The notes: generated by a model not told the origin, from the sequence alone. 10,339 nucleotides of DNA from Bacillota bacterium (GCA_024650095.1 JANKMV010000053.1:1-10339); one strand, 5' to 3'. Shown: positions 1 to 7,923, numbered from the stretch's first letter. Translations and numbers: made by a program.

Positions 1-44
1 GTCAGGTCTTTTACCGTTTACTCCTTGATAGTTTTATTATTAGT

Positions 45-117
45 GTAGGGAACGGTCTTGACCGTTCCGTTCTGGTGAGAAAACCGATATTTAACGGACA
101 TGCAAACGCGCCCCTAC
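45..117. repeat. REP/BIME-like element, copy 1
   Basis: A roughly 73-bp non-coding element is bounded by inverted ends, GTAGGG at 45-50 and CCCTAC at 112-117. Its left end holds a perfect palindrome at 49-68, GGAACGGTC-TT-GACCGTTCC, with 9-bp arms. The palindrome and the adjoining bases up to about 82 match, in reverse complement, the right end of the second element at 225-295. A GTAG tetranucleotide at the foot of a palindrome is the known signature of REP sequences mobilised by RAYT (IS200-like) transposases. No transposase is present in this window, so the link to RAYT is inference. Confidence 0.7.
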
Positions 118-157
118 GTAATTTGTTATTCAGCGAGTCCCCCTGAATCTACAGAAA

Positions 158-201
158 AATAAAAGAAACGGCACGCTATTGTGCGTACCGTTTCTTTTAT
201 T
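158..201 (-). terminator. Rho-independent terminator downstream of ppdK
   Basis: A 14-bp perfect stem pairs 158-171 with 188-201 and has a small inner GCAC/GTGC hairpin. On the minus strand the stem is followed by a T-rich run (complement of 152-160). It lies about 280 bases past the ppdK stop and is the best candidate for the end of the ccpN-ppsR-ppdK transcript. The foot of the stem is itself A/T-rich, so it could also stop rightward transcripts. Confidence 0.65.
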
Positions 202-224
202 CGTTTTGCTATTATTTATTTTGG

Positions 225-295
225 GTAGGGTTATGCTCATTGAGAAAGCATGGATGATCACATCACCAGGCGGAACGGTCAAAACCGTTCCCTAC
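225..295. repeat. REP/BIME-like element, copy 2
   Basis: A 71-bp element has inverted ends GTAGGG (225-230) and CCCTAC (290-295). The right end carries the palindrome GGAACGGT-CAAA-ACCGTTCC at 272-291. It is the same as in the other copies, with one base change that costs one pair. The stretch just inside it (TCACCAGG at 263-270) also matches copy 1, while the left half is unrelated in sequence. The palindromic head is therefore the conserved part and the partner end is variable, as in paired REPs (BIMEs). Confidence 0.7.
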
Positions 296-349
296 ATTTG
301 GGAATGCCATATTTGTCACTTTCGTTCTTCTTATATATTTTGAAGGTCC

Positions 350-391
350 TGTGTATGTTTATTGTGGTTCTGTGTATATTTATTGTGGTTC
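350..391. repeat. 21-bp tandem repeat, two copies
   Basis: Two directly adjacent 21-bp units at 350-370 and 371-391 (TGTGTATRTTTATTGTGGTTC) differ at a single base. The following bases begin a third unit and then diverge. The repeat lies in the non-coding stretch between ppdK and the downstream terminator. No function can be read from it. Confidence 0.8.
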
Positions 392-406
392 TGTTTTACT
401 CTTTGT

Positions 407-451
407 GTAGGGGGCTGTAGCGAAAACTAAGTTTCGTTACAGCCCCCTTTT
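407..451 (+). terminator. Strong hairpin with T-tract on the plus strand, 26 bases past ppdK
   Basis: A 16-bp stem pairs 410-425 with 432-447 around a 6-base loop. It has a single G-T wobble when read on the plus strand and a run of T (448-451, then CTTATT) after it. On the minus strand the wobble becomes an A-C mismatch and no T-tract follows. As a classical terminator it therefore points rightward, opposite to the operon. It may still act on the ppdK transcript as a 3' end-protecting hairpin. It also starts with GTAGGG, like the REP-like elements. Confidence 0.55.
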
Positions 452-476
452 CTTATTAAACCTATTATTTTTACGC

Positions 477-3119
477 TTACTTATTATTAAGTTTTGCATG
501 GGCCGCAGCGAGGCGAGCAATGGGTACTCTGAAGGGGGAACAGGAAACATAGTGTAAGCCCACAAGGTGACAAAATTCGATGGATGATGGGTCTCCACCA
601 TGTTCGCCACAAATACCAAGCTTAATGGCTGGCTTGGTAGCACGACCTTTTTCAGCAGCCATTTTCACTAGGCTCCCCACACCTTCACGATCTAAAACAG
701 CAAAGGGATTCTCTGGGAGAATTTTTTGTTGCAGATAGTGAAGAAGGAACTTTCCTTCAGCATCGTCTCGTGAATAACCAAAGGTAGTTTGCGTAAGATC
801 ATTGGTACCAAAGGAGAAGAAATCGGCATATGTTGCGATTTGGTCAGCCGTTACACATGCACGTGGCAGTTCAATCATTGTTCCCACTTGATATTCAAAA
901 CGGCAACCTGCTTCAGCCATTACATCTTCGGCGGCTTGCACAACTAGAGCACGCATCAGTTTCAATTCAGTAACATGTCCGACCAAGGGGATCATTATTT
1001 CCGGCACAATGTTACTCCCTTCAGCGAGCAGTGTGGCAGCGGCCCGAAAAATAGCAAGCGCCTGCATACGATAAATGGCAGGGGTAACCAAGCCTAGACG
1101 GCAACCACGGTGTCCTAGCATGGGGTTATACTCATGGAGTCCACGAACCTGCTTTAAGAGTTCTTCCTTCTCTCGTAGCTGCTGTGGGTCGTTACCACGC
1201 TCTTGCAGCAGTGTAACATCCACGAGTAAATCTTCTTGGTTAGGTAAAAATTCGTGCAGCGGTGGATCGAGTAAACGAATAGTAACTGGGAAGCCGTCCA
1301 TGGCACGGAAGATTCCTTCAAAGTCGCTCTGTTGCATCGGTAACAACTTTGCGAGCGCACTGTCCCGTTCCTCTTCATTGTTAGCCAGGATCATTTGTTG
1401 CACCACGGGTAGACGCTCTTGAGACATAAACATATGCTCTGTACGGCATAGCCCAATCCCTGTAGCGCCAAATTGACGGGCTTTTTGTGCATCCTCCGGT
1501 GTATCTGCATTGGCACGTACACCTAAGTCCTTCGTGGCGTCTGTCCACTCCAATAGTGTAGTAAATTCATCAGAAAGGACAGGATCGATGAGTTCAACCA
1601 TACCAGCATAGACTTCACCATTAGACCCATCAATGGATAGCACATCTCTTTCTTTGAAGACGCGGTCACCCACCGTCATCGTTTTAGCCGCTACATTAAT
1701 TTTAATATCTTCACACCCTGATATACATGATTTACCCATACCACGCGCAACAACAGCCGCATGGCTAGTCATCCCACCACGACTTGTCAATACGCCTTGC
1801 GCCGCCACAATACCGTGAATATCATCTGGGGTGGTTTCGGGGCGTACAAGAATTATTTTTACACCCTCACTCGCTAAACGGTCTGCCTCATCAGCATCAA
1901 AGACAATCTCCCCAGAAGCCGCACCAGGGGACGCGGGTAAGCCTTTGGCTATAAATTCAGGTTTAGCATCAGGGTCCATGCGGCGGTGTAAGAGTTGATT
2001 AAGCTGCGCTGGGTCAACGCGTAGAAGCGCTTCTTCCTTTGTTAGTACACCTTCTTCTGCCATATTGACTGCAATCTTAACGGCTGCAGCTGCCGTCCGT
2101 TTTCCAGTTCGTGTTTGCAATAAATAAAGTGTACCCCGCTCCACGGTAAACTCAATATCTTGCACATCGCGATAATGCTTTTCAAGTAAGTCGCAAAGTT
2201 CGGTAAACTGCGTGTAGATCGTAGGGAGGTGATCTGCCATTTTAGCAATATCCAATGGCGTACGAATGCCAGCCACCACATCTTCACCCTGAGCATTAAC
2301 GAGAAACTCACCATACAGCTTGTTGGTACCATCTGAAGGGTTACGTGTAAAAGCAACACCCGTTCCACTGTCGTCACCAAGGTTACCAAATACCATAATT
2401 TGCACGTTGACCGCCGTTCCCAGATGGTCCGGTAGCTTATGAATCTGGCGATATACGATGGCCCGCTGGTTATGCCAAGAATCAAAGACCGCTTGGATGG
2501 AAAGGATTAACTGATCTAGAGGATCTTGAGGAAATGGTTTTTTAGTTTCTTTTAAGACAATTTTCAAATATTCCTTAACGAGTTCTTGTAGTGCTTCTCC
2601 ATTAAGCTGAGTATCATACTTAACATCTAACGAGCGCTTCTTCTCTTCTAAAGCACGTTCAAAATAAAAGTGGTCAACCTGTAAAACTACATCAGAGTAC
2701 ATTTGAATAAAGCGGCGGTAACAATCATACGCGAACCGTTCATTCCCCGAGGCTTTTGCTAACCCTACCACCGTTTCGTCATTTAAACCCAAATTAAGCA
2801 CGGTATCCATCATCCCCGGCATGGAGAATACAGAGCCGGAGCGCACTGAAACTAGTAAAGGGTCATCTTTATCACCAAAACGTTTTCCTGTACTTACTTC
2901 TAGTGTACGAAGAGCAACCATGACTTCTTCCCGAAGTTCATCCCAAATAATTTGCTCACGCTTGAAGTATTCACGACAAGCATCTGTGGAAACCGTAAAA
3001 CCTGTGGGTACTGGAAGACCAATTCTGGTCATTTCTGCCAGGTTTGCACCTTTACCCCCTAATAATTCCCGCATTTGAGCATTTCCTTCGGCAAACAAAT
3101 AGACGTTCTTATTTTCCAT
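477..3119 (-). CDS. ppdK: Pyruvate, phosphate dikinase
   Basis: Interconverts pyruvate, ATP and phosphate with phosphoenolpyruvate, AMP and pyrophosphate in the cytosol. In anaerobic Bacillota it serves gluconeogenic PEP synthesis or PPi-linked glycolysis. The 880-aa product has the usual length of the bacterial enzyme. The N-terminal ATP-grasp nucleotide-binding domain opens with GGKGANLAEM (residues 21-30). The central phosphohistidine domain has GGMTSHAAVVARG at 448-460, in which His453 is the expected phospho-carrier and Thr451 the expected regulatory site. The C-terminal PEP/pyruvate TIM-barrel carries GTNDLTQTTFG and GICGEHGG, whose Cys837 is the expected acid/base. The ATG start has a strong GGGAGGAG site 7 bases upstream. 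It overlaps the end of ppsR by 11 bp, which implies translational coupling to its own regulator. No key residue is missing. Confidence 0.97.
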   Translation of the reverse strand: MENKNVYLFAEGNAQMRELLGGKGANLAEMTRIGLPVPTGFTVSTDACREYFKREQIIWDELREEVMVALRTLEVSTGKRFGDKDDPLLVSVRSGSVFSMPGMMDTVLNLGLNDETVVGLAKASGNERFAYDCYRRFIQMYSDVVLQVDHFYFERALEEKKRSLDVKYDTQLNGEALQELVKEYLKIVLKETKKPFPQDPLDQLILSIQAVFDSWHNQRAIVYRQIHKLPDHLGTAVNVQIMVFGNLGDDSGTGVAFTRNPSDGTNKLYGEFLVNAQGEDVVAGIRTPLDIAKMADHLPTIYTQFTELCDLLEKHYRDVQDIEFTVERGTLYLLQTRTGKRTAAAAVKIAVNMAEEGVLTKEEALLRVDPAQLNQLLHRRMDPDAKPEFIAKGLPASPGAASGEIVFDADEADRLASEGVKIILVRPETTPDDIHGIVAAQGVLTSRGGMTSHAAVVARGMGKSCISGCEDIKINVAAKTMTVGDRVFKERDVLSIDGSNGEVYAGMVELIDPVLSDEFTTLLEWTDATKDLGVRANADTPEDAQKARQFGATGIGLCRTEHMFMSQERLPVVQQMILANNEEERDSALAKLLPMQQSDFEGIFRAMDGFPVTIRLLDPPLHEFLPNQEDLLVDVTLLQERGNDPQQLREKEELLKQVRGLHEYNPMLGHRGCRLGLVTPAIYRMQALAIFRAAATLLAEGSNIVPEIMIPLVGHVTELKLMRALVVQAAEDVMAEAGCRFEYQVGTMIELPRACVTADQIATYADFFSFGTNDLTQTTFGYSRDDAEGKFLLHYLQQKILPENPFAVLDREGVGSLVKMAAEKGRATKPAIKLGICGEHGGDPSSIEFCHLVGLHYVSCSPFRVPIARLAAAHAKLNNK

Positions 3120-3951
3120 CCCGCGGCTCCTCCCTGACTATTTGTAGTATTTTATTGGCCACTTCTTCCACGGCCTTATTTGAAACATCAAAGATGGGAC
3201 AACCCACTTTGCGCATAATACCTTCAGAGTATTCTAGTTCTTCTAGAATTCGCTCCAGGCTTGCATAATTCGCTTGGGCATGCAAACCAAGCGCCTTTAA
3301 TCTTTCTGCGCGAATTTCATTCAGTTGTCGAGGATTAATGGTTAAGCCTATCACTTTGTTCGATGGTACCCAAAACAATTCCTCCGGGGGCTCTACCTCA
3401 GGCACTAAAGGCAGATTAGCGACCTTCAAGCGCTTGTTAGCAAGATACATGGATAAAGGCGTTTTCGAAGTACGAGACACTCCAACCAAAACAACATCCG
3501 CTAAGAGCATCCCCCGCGGATCCTTACCATCGTCATACTTAACGGCAAACTCAATGGCTGCAACACGGCGAAAGTAGTCTTCATCTAAACGGCGGATCAA
3601 ACCGGGCTCTAAATGGGGATCTATGCCCATTAAACGACCAAATGCATCCATCATGGGCCCCATTACATCCACAGAAAGCACTCCATGGCGTTCACTTTCC
3701 GCACGGATTGTTTCTCTAAATTCGGGTAAAACCAATGTATAGGCTACCAAGGCATTACCTAGGGAGGCCTCCTCTACTACATCGATGATCGTATCAATAT
3801 CCGTAACAAAAGGTATGCGGCGAATCTCAACATGCCCTGAATTAAATTGGCTTGCCACAGCTTTAACAACGAATTCTGCGGTCTCTCCAATGGAGTCTGA
3901 AACCACATATACGACCGGTTTACGCTTTATTTCTTCCAAACGTCCTGTCAC
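3109..3951 (-). CDS. ppsR: Pyruvate, phosphate dikinase regulatory protein (bifunctional Ser/Thr kinase and phosphorylase, DUF299 family)
   Basis: Members of this family inactivate PPDK by ADP-dependent phosphorylation of the threonine two residues before the catalytic histidine, and reactivate it by Pi-dependent, PPi-forming dephosphorylation. The 280-aa product shows the family opening VVYVVSDSIGETAE (residues 13-26) and the P-loop-like GVSRTSKT at 157-164. The target, Thr451 of PPDK, is encoded by the next gene, which this gene overlaps by 11 bp. In B. subtilis the homologue YqfL is encoded next to CcpN and modulates it, which is the same pairing as here. The start is uncertain: GTG at 3951 lies 4 bases after the upstream stop. 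A TTG at 3939 has a GAGAGGTG site 9 bases before it and would remove four residues. Confidence 0.95.
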   Translation of the reverse strand: MTGRLEEIKRKPVVYVVSDSIGETAEFVVKAVASQFNSGHVEIRRIPFVTDIDTIIDVVEEASLGNALVAYTLVLPEFRETIRAESERHGVLSVDVMGPMMDAFGRLMGIDPHLEPGLIRRLDEDYFRRVAAIEFAVKYDDGKDPRGMLLADVVLVGVSRTSKTPLSMYLANKRLKVANLPLVPEVEPPEELFWVPSNKVIGLTINPRQLNEIRAERLKALGLHAQANYASLERILEELEYSEGIMRKVGCPIFDVSNKAVEEVANKILQIVREEPRDGK

Positions 3952-3955
3952 CTCT

Positions 3956-4579
3956 CTAGCGGCCTTCGCCTAATTCCAATAACAAACGGGTCAGGTTCGT
4001 CTTGGTTACCCGACCCACAACTTTATAATTATGCTGATCCTGTACTCGTACCACAGGTAAAGAATCCACTTCATGTTCACAAAGTTTGTTCACCACATCT
4101 AACATGGTTTCATCTTCGGTTACCGTGTGAACCTGTGGCATCCGTGTCATAATCACACCCACTGGTATTTGGTGCAAATCTACACCTCCCAATGCCGTTT
4201 TAAGAAAATCCTTACGGGAGACAACGCCTTGCAGAAAACTGTTTTCATCTACGACAAAAAGCGTACCCACATCATCTAAGAACAAAGATACTATGGCATC
4301 GTAGACCGTTGTTTGTTCTCGGATAACAATGGGACGACTTTTAATATCTCCAACTGTAAAACGCGACAGTATTTCTGAGATACCCGTAATCATATTGCCC
4401 GTATAAAAATAACCGACGCGTGGCCGTGCGTCTATAAACCCAAAAGTGGAGAGAACAGCCAGATGTGGACGCAAAGCAGCCCGGGATAGACCTAATTGGG
4501 ATGCAATCTCTTCTCCAGAAATGGGCCCATCTTTTTTTATTATTGCCAATATTTCCTTCTGCCTTGGATTGAGTTCGAT
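3956..4579 (-). CDS. ccpN: CcpN-family transcriptional repressor (winged HTH plus two CBS domains)
   Basis: Likely a DNA-binding repressor of gluconeogenic genes; B. subtilis CcpN (YqzB) represses gapB and pckA. Residues 1-58 form a winged HTH (GPISGEEIASQLGLSRAALR, then ARPRVGYFYTG). Two CBS domains follow at about 77-130 and 140-200, the likely adenine-nucleotide sensors. The only ordinary in-frame start, TTG at 4549, gives 197 aa and removes the first HTH helix. The reading frame stays open upstream and encodes ELNPRQKEILAIIKKDGPI, which matches the family N-terminus (B. subtilis IELNKRQEQIL). An ATC codon at 4579-4577 has a GGAGG motif 8 bases before it, so I place the start there (207 aa). 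No ATG, GTG or TTG exists at that point. It is followed after 4 bp by ppsR and preceded by paired palindromes. Family assignment is firm; the exact start is inference. Confidence 0.9.
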   Translation of the reverse strand: MELNPRQKEILAIIKKDGPISGEEIASQLGLSRAALRPHLAVLSTFGFIDARPRVGYFYTGNMITGISEILSRFTVGDIKSRPIVIREQTTVYDAIVSLFLDDVGTLFVVDENSFLQGVVSRKDFLKTALGGVDLHQIPVGVIMTRMPQVHTVTEDETMLDVVNKLCEHEVDSLPVVRVQDQHNYKVVGRVTKTNLTRLLLELGEGR

Positions 4580-4603
4580 TGTTGGCCCCTCCCGCCCGTT
4601 TAA

Positions 4604-4651
4604 ATAGTATACACTATATCTAGTGAAAACCTTATATAGTATATACTATAT
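4604..4651. promoter_or_regulatory. Paired operator-like palindromes before ccpN
   Basis: ATAGTATACACTATAT (4604-4619) and ATAGTATATACTATAT (4636-4651) differ at one base. The second is part of a perfect 18-bp palindrome (4634-4651). Their centres are 32 bp apart, about three helical turns, so two bound dimers would sit on the same face. They lie 25-72 bases upstream of the proposed ccpN start, between it and glyS. Each contains TATACT on the minus strand; the nearer one, at 4606-4611, could be a -10 box. Autoregulation by the CcpN homologue is the simplest reading but is inference. Confidence 0.65.
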
Positions 4652-4678
4652 GCGTCCCCTGTTTCCTGCCTGCCACTT

Positions 4679-6769
4679 TTATTTTTTTTCTTGCACAATT
4701 TTTGAGATATCACCGAGGGTAAAGAAGAGATCTTTCACTAAGGAAAGTAAAAGCAAACGATTTTGCCGTACGGAAGCGTCTTCCACCATCACCATCACAT
4801 CAGTAAAGAAACGTTCTATGGGATTGTAAAGAGGAAACAATGCAGAAAAAACGTCCGCAAAGTCAGCTCGTGCTATACCGATGTCAACAGCGTCCTGGGC
4901 AGCCAGCACTGCTTGGTAAAGATCGTTCTCCGTAGCATTTATAAACAACGCAGAATCAACTTCAGCGCCGGCAACAAAATCACGTGTCAGATTGGCCACT
5001 CGTGTAAATGGCGTTAGTACCCACGTCAATTCGGGTGAAGCCAACTTAGTCTGTAGTACTTGGGCGCGTTGCCAAAGACCTGGCAAGTCACGTGTCGTGC
5101 CAGCCAAAACTGCATCAATTACATCGTATCGCAAGCCCTGTTCCGCAAAATTATAACGAATTCGCTGTATAAGAAAATTCTCAAGCTCACTTTGCACTTC
5201 ACTTTGCGGTCGCTGCATTTGATTCGCTAACCCTACCAACGCCAATGCAGATAATTTTGGCATGGAGATGGACAAGTTATGCGCAGCAAGGGTAGAGATA
5301 ACACCGCTAGCACTGCGACGCAGAGCATAGGGATCTTGCGAACTTGTGGGGATCATGCCAAGAGCGAAAGAGGATGCTATAGTATCCATTTTGTCAGCCA
5401 ACGCAACAAGCGCTCCTGCAAGACTCACAGCGGGCTTGTCATTGGCAAAGCGTGGTGCATAATGCTCCTCAATAGCGCTGGCGACATCATTGCTCTCGCC
5501 TGAGAGACGGGCATAATGCATGCCCATGGTGCCTTGTAATTCTGGGAACTCATACACCATATGGGTCACTAAATCTGCTTTAGCCAGCAAGGCAGCACGT
5601 TGAGCCGTCTCTTTGATCGGGTCTGTTACTTGGAGTTCATCTGCTAGCGTTTGCACTAAGTGCATTAGCCTAGCTGTTTTTTTGCGCATGGAGCCCAGTG
5701 GTTCCATAAAGATAATGGTATCCAACGCATCCACATAAGCGTCTAATGGTTTTTTTCGATCTTCATCAAAAAAGAAGCGAGCATCCGCTAAACGAGCACG
5801 CAATACCCGTTCATTACCTGCACGAACATTGGCTTCATATTCCTCTTTGGTACCGTTACTGATGGTAATAAAATAGGGCATAAGGTGCTCGTTTGCATCA
5901 AACACAGGGAAATAGCGCTGATGAGCACGCATGGCGGTAATTAAAACCTCCTGTGGAACTTCTAAATAATTTTGAGCAAAGGTACCCGTAACTGCGCGTG
6001 GGTATTCCACGAGGTTAACCACTTCTGCAAGCAAATCTTCATCAAGAGTAGCATGGCCACCAAGTTGAGCGGCGGCTTGCTGGACTAAAGCCACAATGCA
6101 CGCCTCGCGCTCCGCTGGATCAGCCATGACAAAACTTTGCCGCATTACGTCTGCATAGGTAGCGGCAGCGGGCACAACAGTACGAGCAGGGGCTAGGAAA
6201 CGATGTCCATAGGTCACATTACCCGACTCAAGGCCCGCGAAAGAAAACGAGATTTTTTCACTGCCCCACAGAGCTGTCAACCAACGGATGGGGCGGGCGA
6301 AGCGAATATCCTTACTATACCAAAACATGGGTTTGGGAAAAGTCAGACTCCGGATCAGCCGCTCACATACGTCTGGCAAAATGGCAAGCACATCACGACC
6401 CTCTTCACTACGAAGGGCGAAGATATAGGGGACTCCCGCCACTTCTTCAGTAAAAAGATCCGCCACATTCACCCCTTGTGAACGGGCAAAGCCTAAAGCT
6501 GCCTTACTGGGATTGCCATCGGCATCATACGCTGCTTTTACAGCAGGTCCTTTCTTCTTCTCATGTAAATCTTGTTGCTGCTCCGCTACATCTGCCACGA
6601 GGATAGCTAAGCGGCGCGGTGTGCCAAAAAGCGCAATCTCACCATGTGCAAGTCGCTCACTTTGCATTTCCTTACTAAAGTTTTCTTTAAACTGTTGCAA
6701 TGCCGGGGCCATAAAACGCGCCGGAATTTCTTCTGTCCCGATTTCTAAAAGGAAAGCTTCTTTAGACAT
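4679..6769 (-). CDS. glyS: Glycyl-tRNA synthetase, beta subunit
   Basis: Beta subunit of the bacterial alpha2-beta2 glycyl-tRNA synthetase, which charges tRNA-Gly in the cytosol. The beta chain recognises the tRNA, while the alpha chain holds the aminoacylation site. The 696-aa product opens with the family hallmark [15 protein letters not shown] (residues 6-20). It contains the RRLAILVAD and [19 protein letters not shown] blocks, and the HD-like segment [25 protein letters not shown] in the middle-to-late part. It ends in a DALR-type anticodon-binding region ([17 protein letters not shown]). The ATG at 6769 has AAAGGAG 8 bases before it and overlaps the glyQ stop by 8 bp (ATGTCTAA). A GTG at 6778 also exists but abuts the ribosome binding site. 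No terminator hairpin follows the stop. Confidence 0.97.
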   Translation of the reverse strand: MSKEAFLLEIGTEEIPARFMAPALQQFKENFSKEMQSERLAHGEIALFGTPRRLAILVADVAEQQQDLHEKKKGPAVKAAYDADGNPSKAALGFARSQGVNVADLFTEEVAGVPYIFALRSEEGRDVLAILPDVCERLIRSLTFPKPMFWYSKDIRFARPIRWLTALWGSEKISFSFAGLESGNVTYGHRFLAPARTVVPAAATYADVMRQSFVMADPAEREACIVALVQQAAAQLGGHATLDEDLLAEVVNLVEYPRAVTGTFAQNYLEVPQEVLITAMRAHQRYFPVFDANEHLMPYFITISNGTKEEYEANVRAGNERVLRARLADARFFFDEDRKKPLDAYVDALDTIIFMEPLGSMRKKTARLMHLVQTLADELQVTDPIKETAQRAALLAKADLVTHMVYEFPELQGTMGMHYARLSGESNDVASAIEEHYAPRFANDKPAVSLAGALVALADKMDTIASSFALGMIPTSSQDPYALRRSASGVISTLAAHNLSISMPKLSALALVGLANQMQRPQSEVQSELENFLIQRIRYNFAEQGLRYDVIDAVLAGTTRDLPGLWQRAQVLQTKLASPELTWVLTPFTRVANLTRDFVAGAEVDSALFINATENDLYQAVLAAQDAVDIGIARADFADVFSALFPLYNPIERFFTDVMVMVEDASVRQNRLLLLSLVKDLFFTLGDISKIVQEKK

Positions 6770-7655
6770 GATCAGCACTCCTTTCTGTCCGCAAAAGGGG
6801 AAAACCCAGTTCTTCTCGTTGTTTTACATAGCCCTGCGCACCCAGCCTAGCGAGACTACGAACACGTCCAATATAGGCAGTTCGTTCAGCGACACTAATG
6901 GCACCACGAGCATCGAGTAAGTTGAATGTGTGTGAACACTTGAGCACTTGATCATAACCAGGTAAAACCAAACCCTGCTCCAATAAGCGCCTACTCTCCT
7001 TTTCATGCATGGCAAAGAGTGTAAACAGCATGTCCGTATCGGCTTGCTCAAAACTATACACAGAATGCTCCACCTCAGCACGATGGAATATTTCCCCGTA
7101 GGTAATAACACCATCGACCCACTGTAGGTCATAAACATTATCTTTATTTTGTATGTACATCGCGATACGCTCAAGTCCATAGGTTATTTCGGAAGAGACG
7201 GCGTCGACATCGATCCCCCCCACCTGCTGGAAATATGTAAACTGTGTAATCTCCATACCATCCAGCCATACTTCCCAGCCCAATCCCCAAGCACCTAGTG
7301 TAGGCGATTCCCAGTTGTCTTCCACAAAACGAATATCGTGTTCTTCCGGCACTATGCCCAACTCTCGCAAACTTGCCAAATATAAATCCTGAATATTGGC
7401 TGGTGCCGGTTTCATAATCACCTGGAACTGATGATGTTGGAATAAGCGATTAGGGTTCTCTCCATAGCGCCCATCCGTGGGACGCCGGGAAGGTTCCACA
7501 TACGCCACAGCCCAGGGTTCCGGCCCTAAAGCACGTAAAAAAGTGGACGGGTTCATCGTCCCTGCACCTTTTTCCACATCATACGGTTGTGCTAAAATAC
7601 AGTTTTGTTTAACCCAAAAATTTTGCAAAGTAAGAATCATGGCTTGAATATCCAC
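6762..7655 (-). CDS. glyQ: Glycyl-tRNA synthetase, alpha subunit
   Basis: Catalytic alpha subunit of the tetrameric glycyl-tRNA synthetase; it forms glycyl-adenylate and transfers glycine to tRNA-Gly together with GlyS. The 297-aa product has the normal family length. Visible blocks are [26 protein letters not shown] (23-48), class II motif 2 around [18 protein letters not shown] (53-70), [16 protein letters not shown] (132-147), the motif 3 region [14 protein letters not shown] (156-169), and a C-terminal [19 protein letters not shown] block. I chose GTG at 7655 because GGAGGTG (7662-7668) lies 6 bases upstream and the product then starts [13 protein letters not shown], as in homologues. A TTG at 7670 is in frame but would place the ribosome binding site inside the gene. 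Expression is under the T-box just upstream. Confidence 0.97.
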   Translation of the reverse strand: MDIQAMILTLQNFWVKQNCILAQPYDVEKGAGTMNPSTFLRALGPEPWAVAYVEPSRRPTDGRYGENPNRLFQHHQFQVIMKPAPANIQDLYLASLRELGIVPEEHDIRFVEDNWESPTLGAWGLGWEVWLDGMEITQFTYFQQVGGIDVDAVSSEITYGLERIAMYIQNKDNVYDLQWVDGVITYGEIFHRAEVEHSVYSFEQADTDMLFTLFAMHEKESRRLLEQGLVLPGYDQVLKCSHTFNLLDARGAISVAERTAYIGRVRSLARLGAQGYVKQREELGFPLLRTERSADHV

Positions 7656-7718
7656 AAGTAACACCTCCAAAAATTAGTGCAAGAAAAGTTTGCTTGCTTG
7701 TTGCAAGGGATAGTTTAC

Positions 7719-7757
7719 AAAAAAAAGGAACTCCGTCCCATAGGGACGGGAAGTTCC
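7719..7757 (-). terminator. T-box transcription terminator of the glyQS leader
   Basis: On the minus strand GGAACT and CCGTCCC pair with GGGACGG and AGTTCC. This gives a 13-bp stem with a 2-base bulge and a 3-base loop, followed by eight T (complement of 7719-7726). The left arm overlaps the conserved T-box sequence at 7756-7771, so terminator and antiterminator exclude each other, as in transcriptional T-boxes. Confidence 0.95.
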
Positions 7758-7917
7758 CGCGGTTCCACCCTATTTGGCTCACACATGTAAGCCCACTTTA
7801 ACCATTCACCGTTTATATGAAGCGCCTTTCCCATGTGTTTAACCAGACCGGGCTTCCACCAATCCCCGGTTCGCTAGCTGGCGCACATCGTACTCCTCTT
7901 CACGGCGTTTTTAATTT
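7719..7917 (-). ncRNA. Glycine T-box riboswitch leader
   Basis: The cis-acting leader binds uncharged tRNA-Gly and then allows read-through into glyQS. The conserved T-box AGGGTGGAACCGCGGG is at 7756-7771. Stem I closes with GTGAAG against CTTCAT and an upper ATGTG/CACAT helix. Between them is a specifier loop with an AGTA S-turn motif on the 5' side and GGAAAGGCG on the 3' side. The codon in register is GGC (glycine) at 7824-7826, which agrees with the downstream genes. The distal stem I segment CGAACCGGGG/CCCGGT is also visible. The 3' end is the terminator hairpin. The 5' end is placed about 7 bases past the -10 box. Confidence 0.95.
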
Positions 7918-7923
7918 GACATA

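Noticed and set aside
45..295. Possible CRISPR array from repeated GGAACGGTC palindromes
   Set aside because: There are only two copies here, in opposite orientation with irregular spacing and GTAG heads; this fits REP elements, not a CRISPR.
2042..2485. 147-codon open frame on the minus strand inside ppdK
   Set aside because: It is out of frame with a full, well-conserved PPDK gene, has no family features and no separate ribosome binding site; it is a shadow.
3956..4620. Frameshift or 5' truncation of ccpN
   Set aside because: The frame is open and family-like up to the ATC at 4579 with a ribosome binding site in place; nothing is missing except a standard start codon.
6513..6920. 135-codon plus-strand open frame across the glyQ/glyS junction
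   Set aside because: It lies antisense to two highly conserved genes; its composition reflects the complement of their codons.
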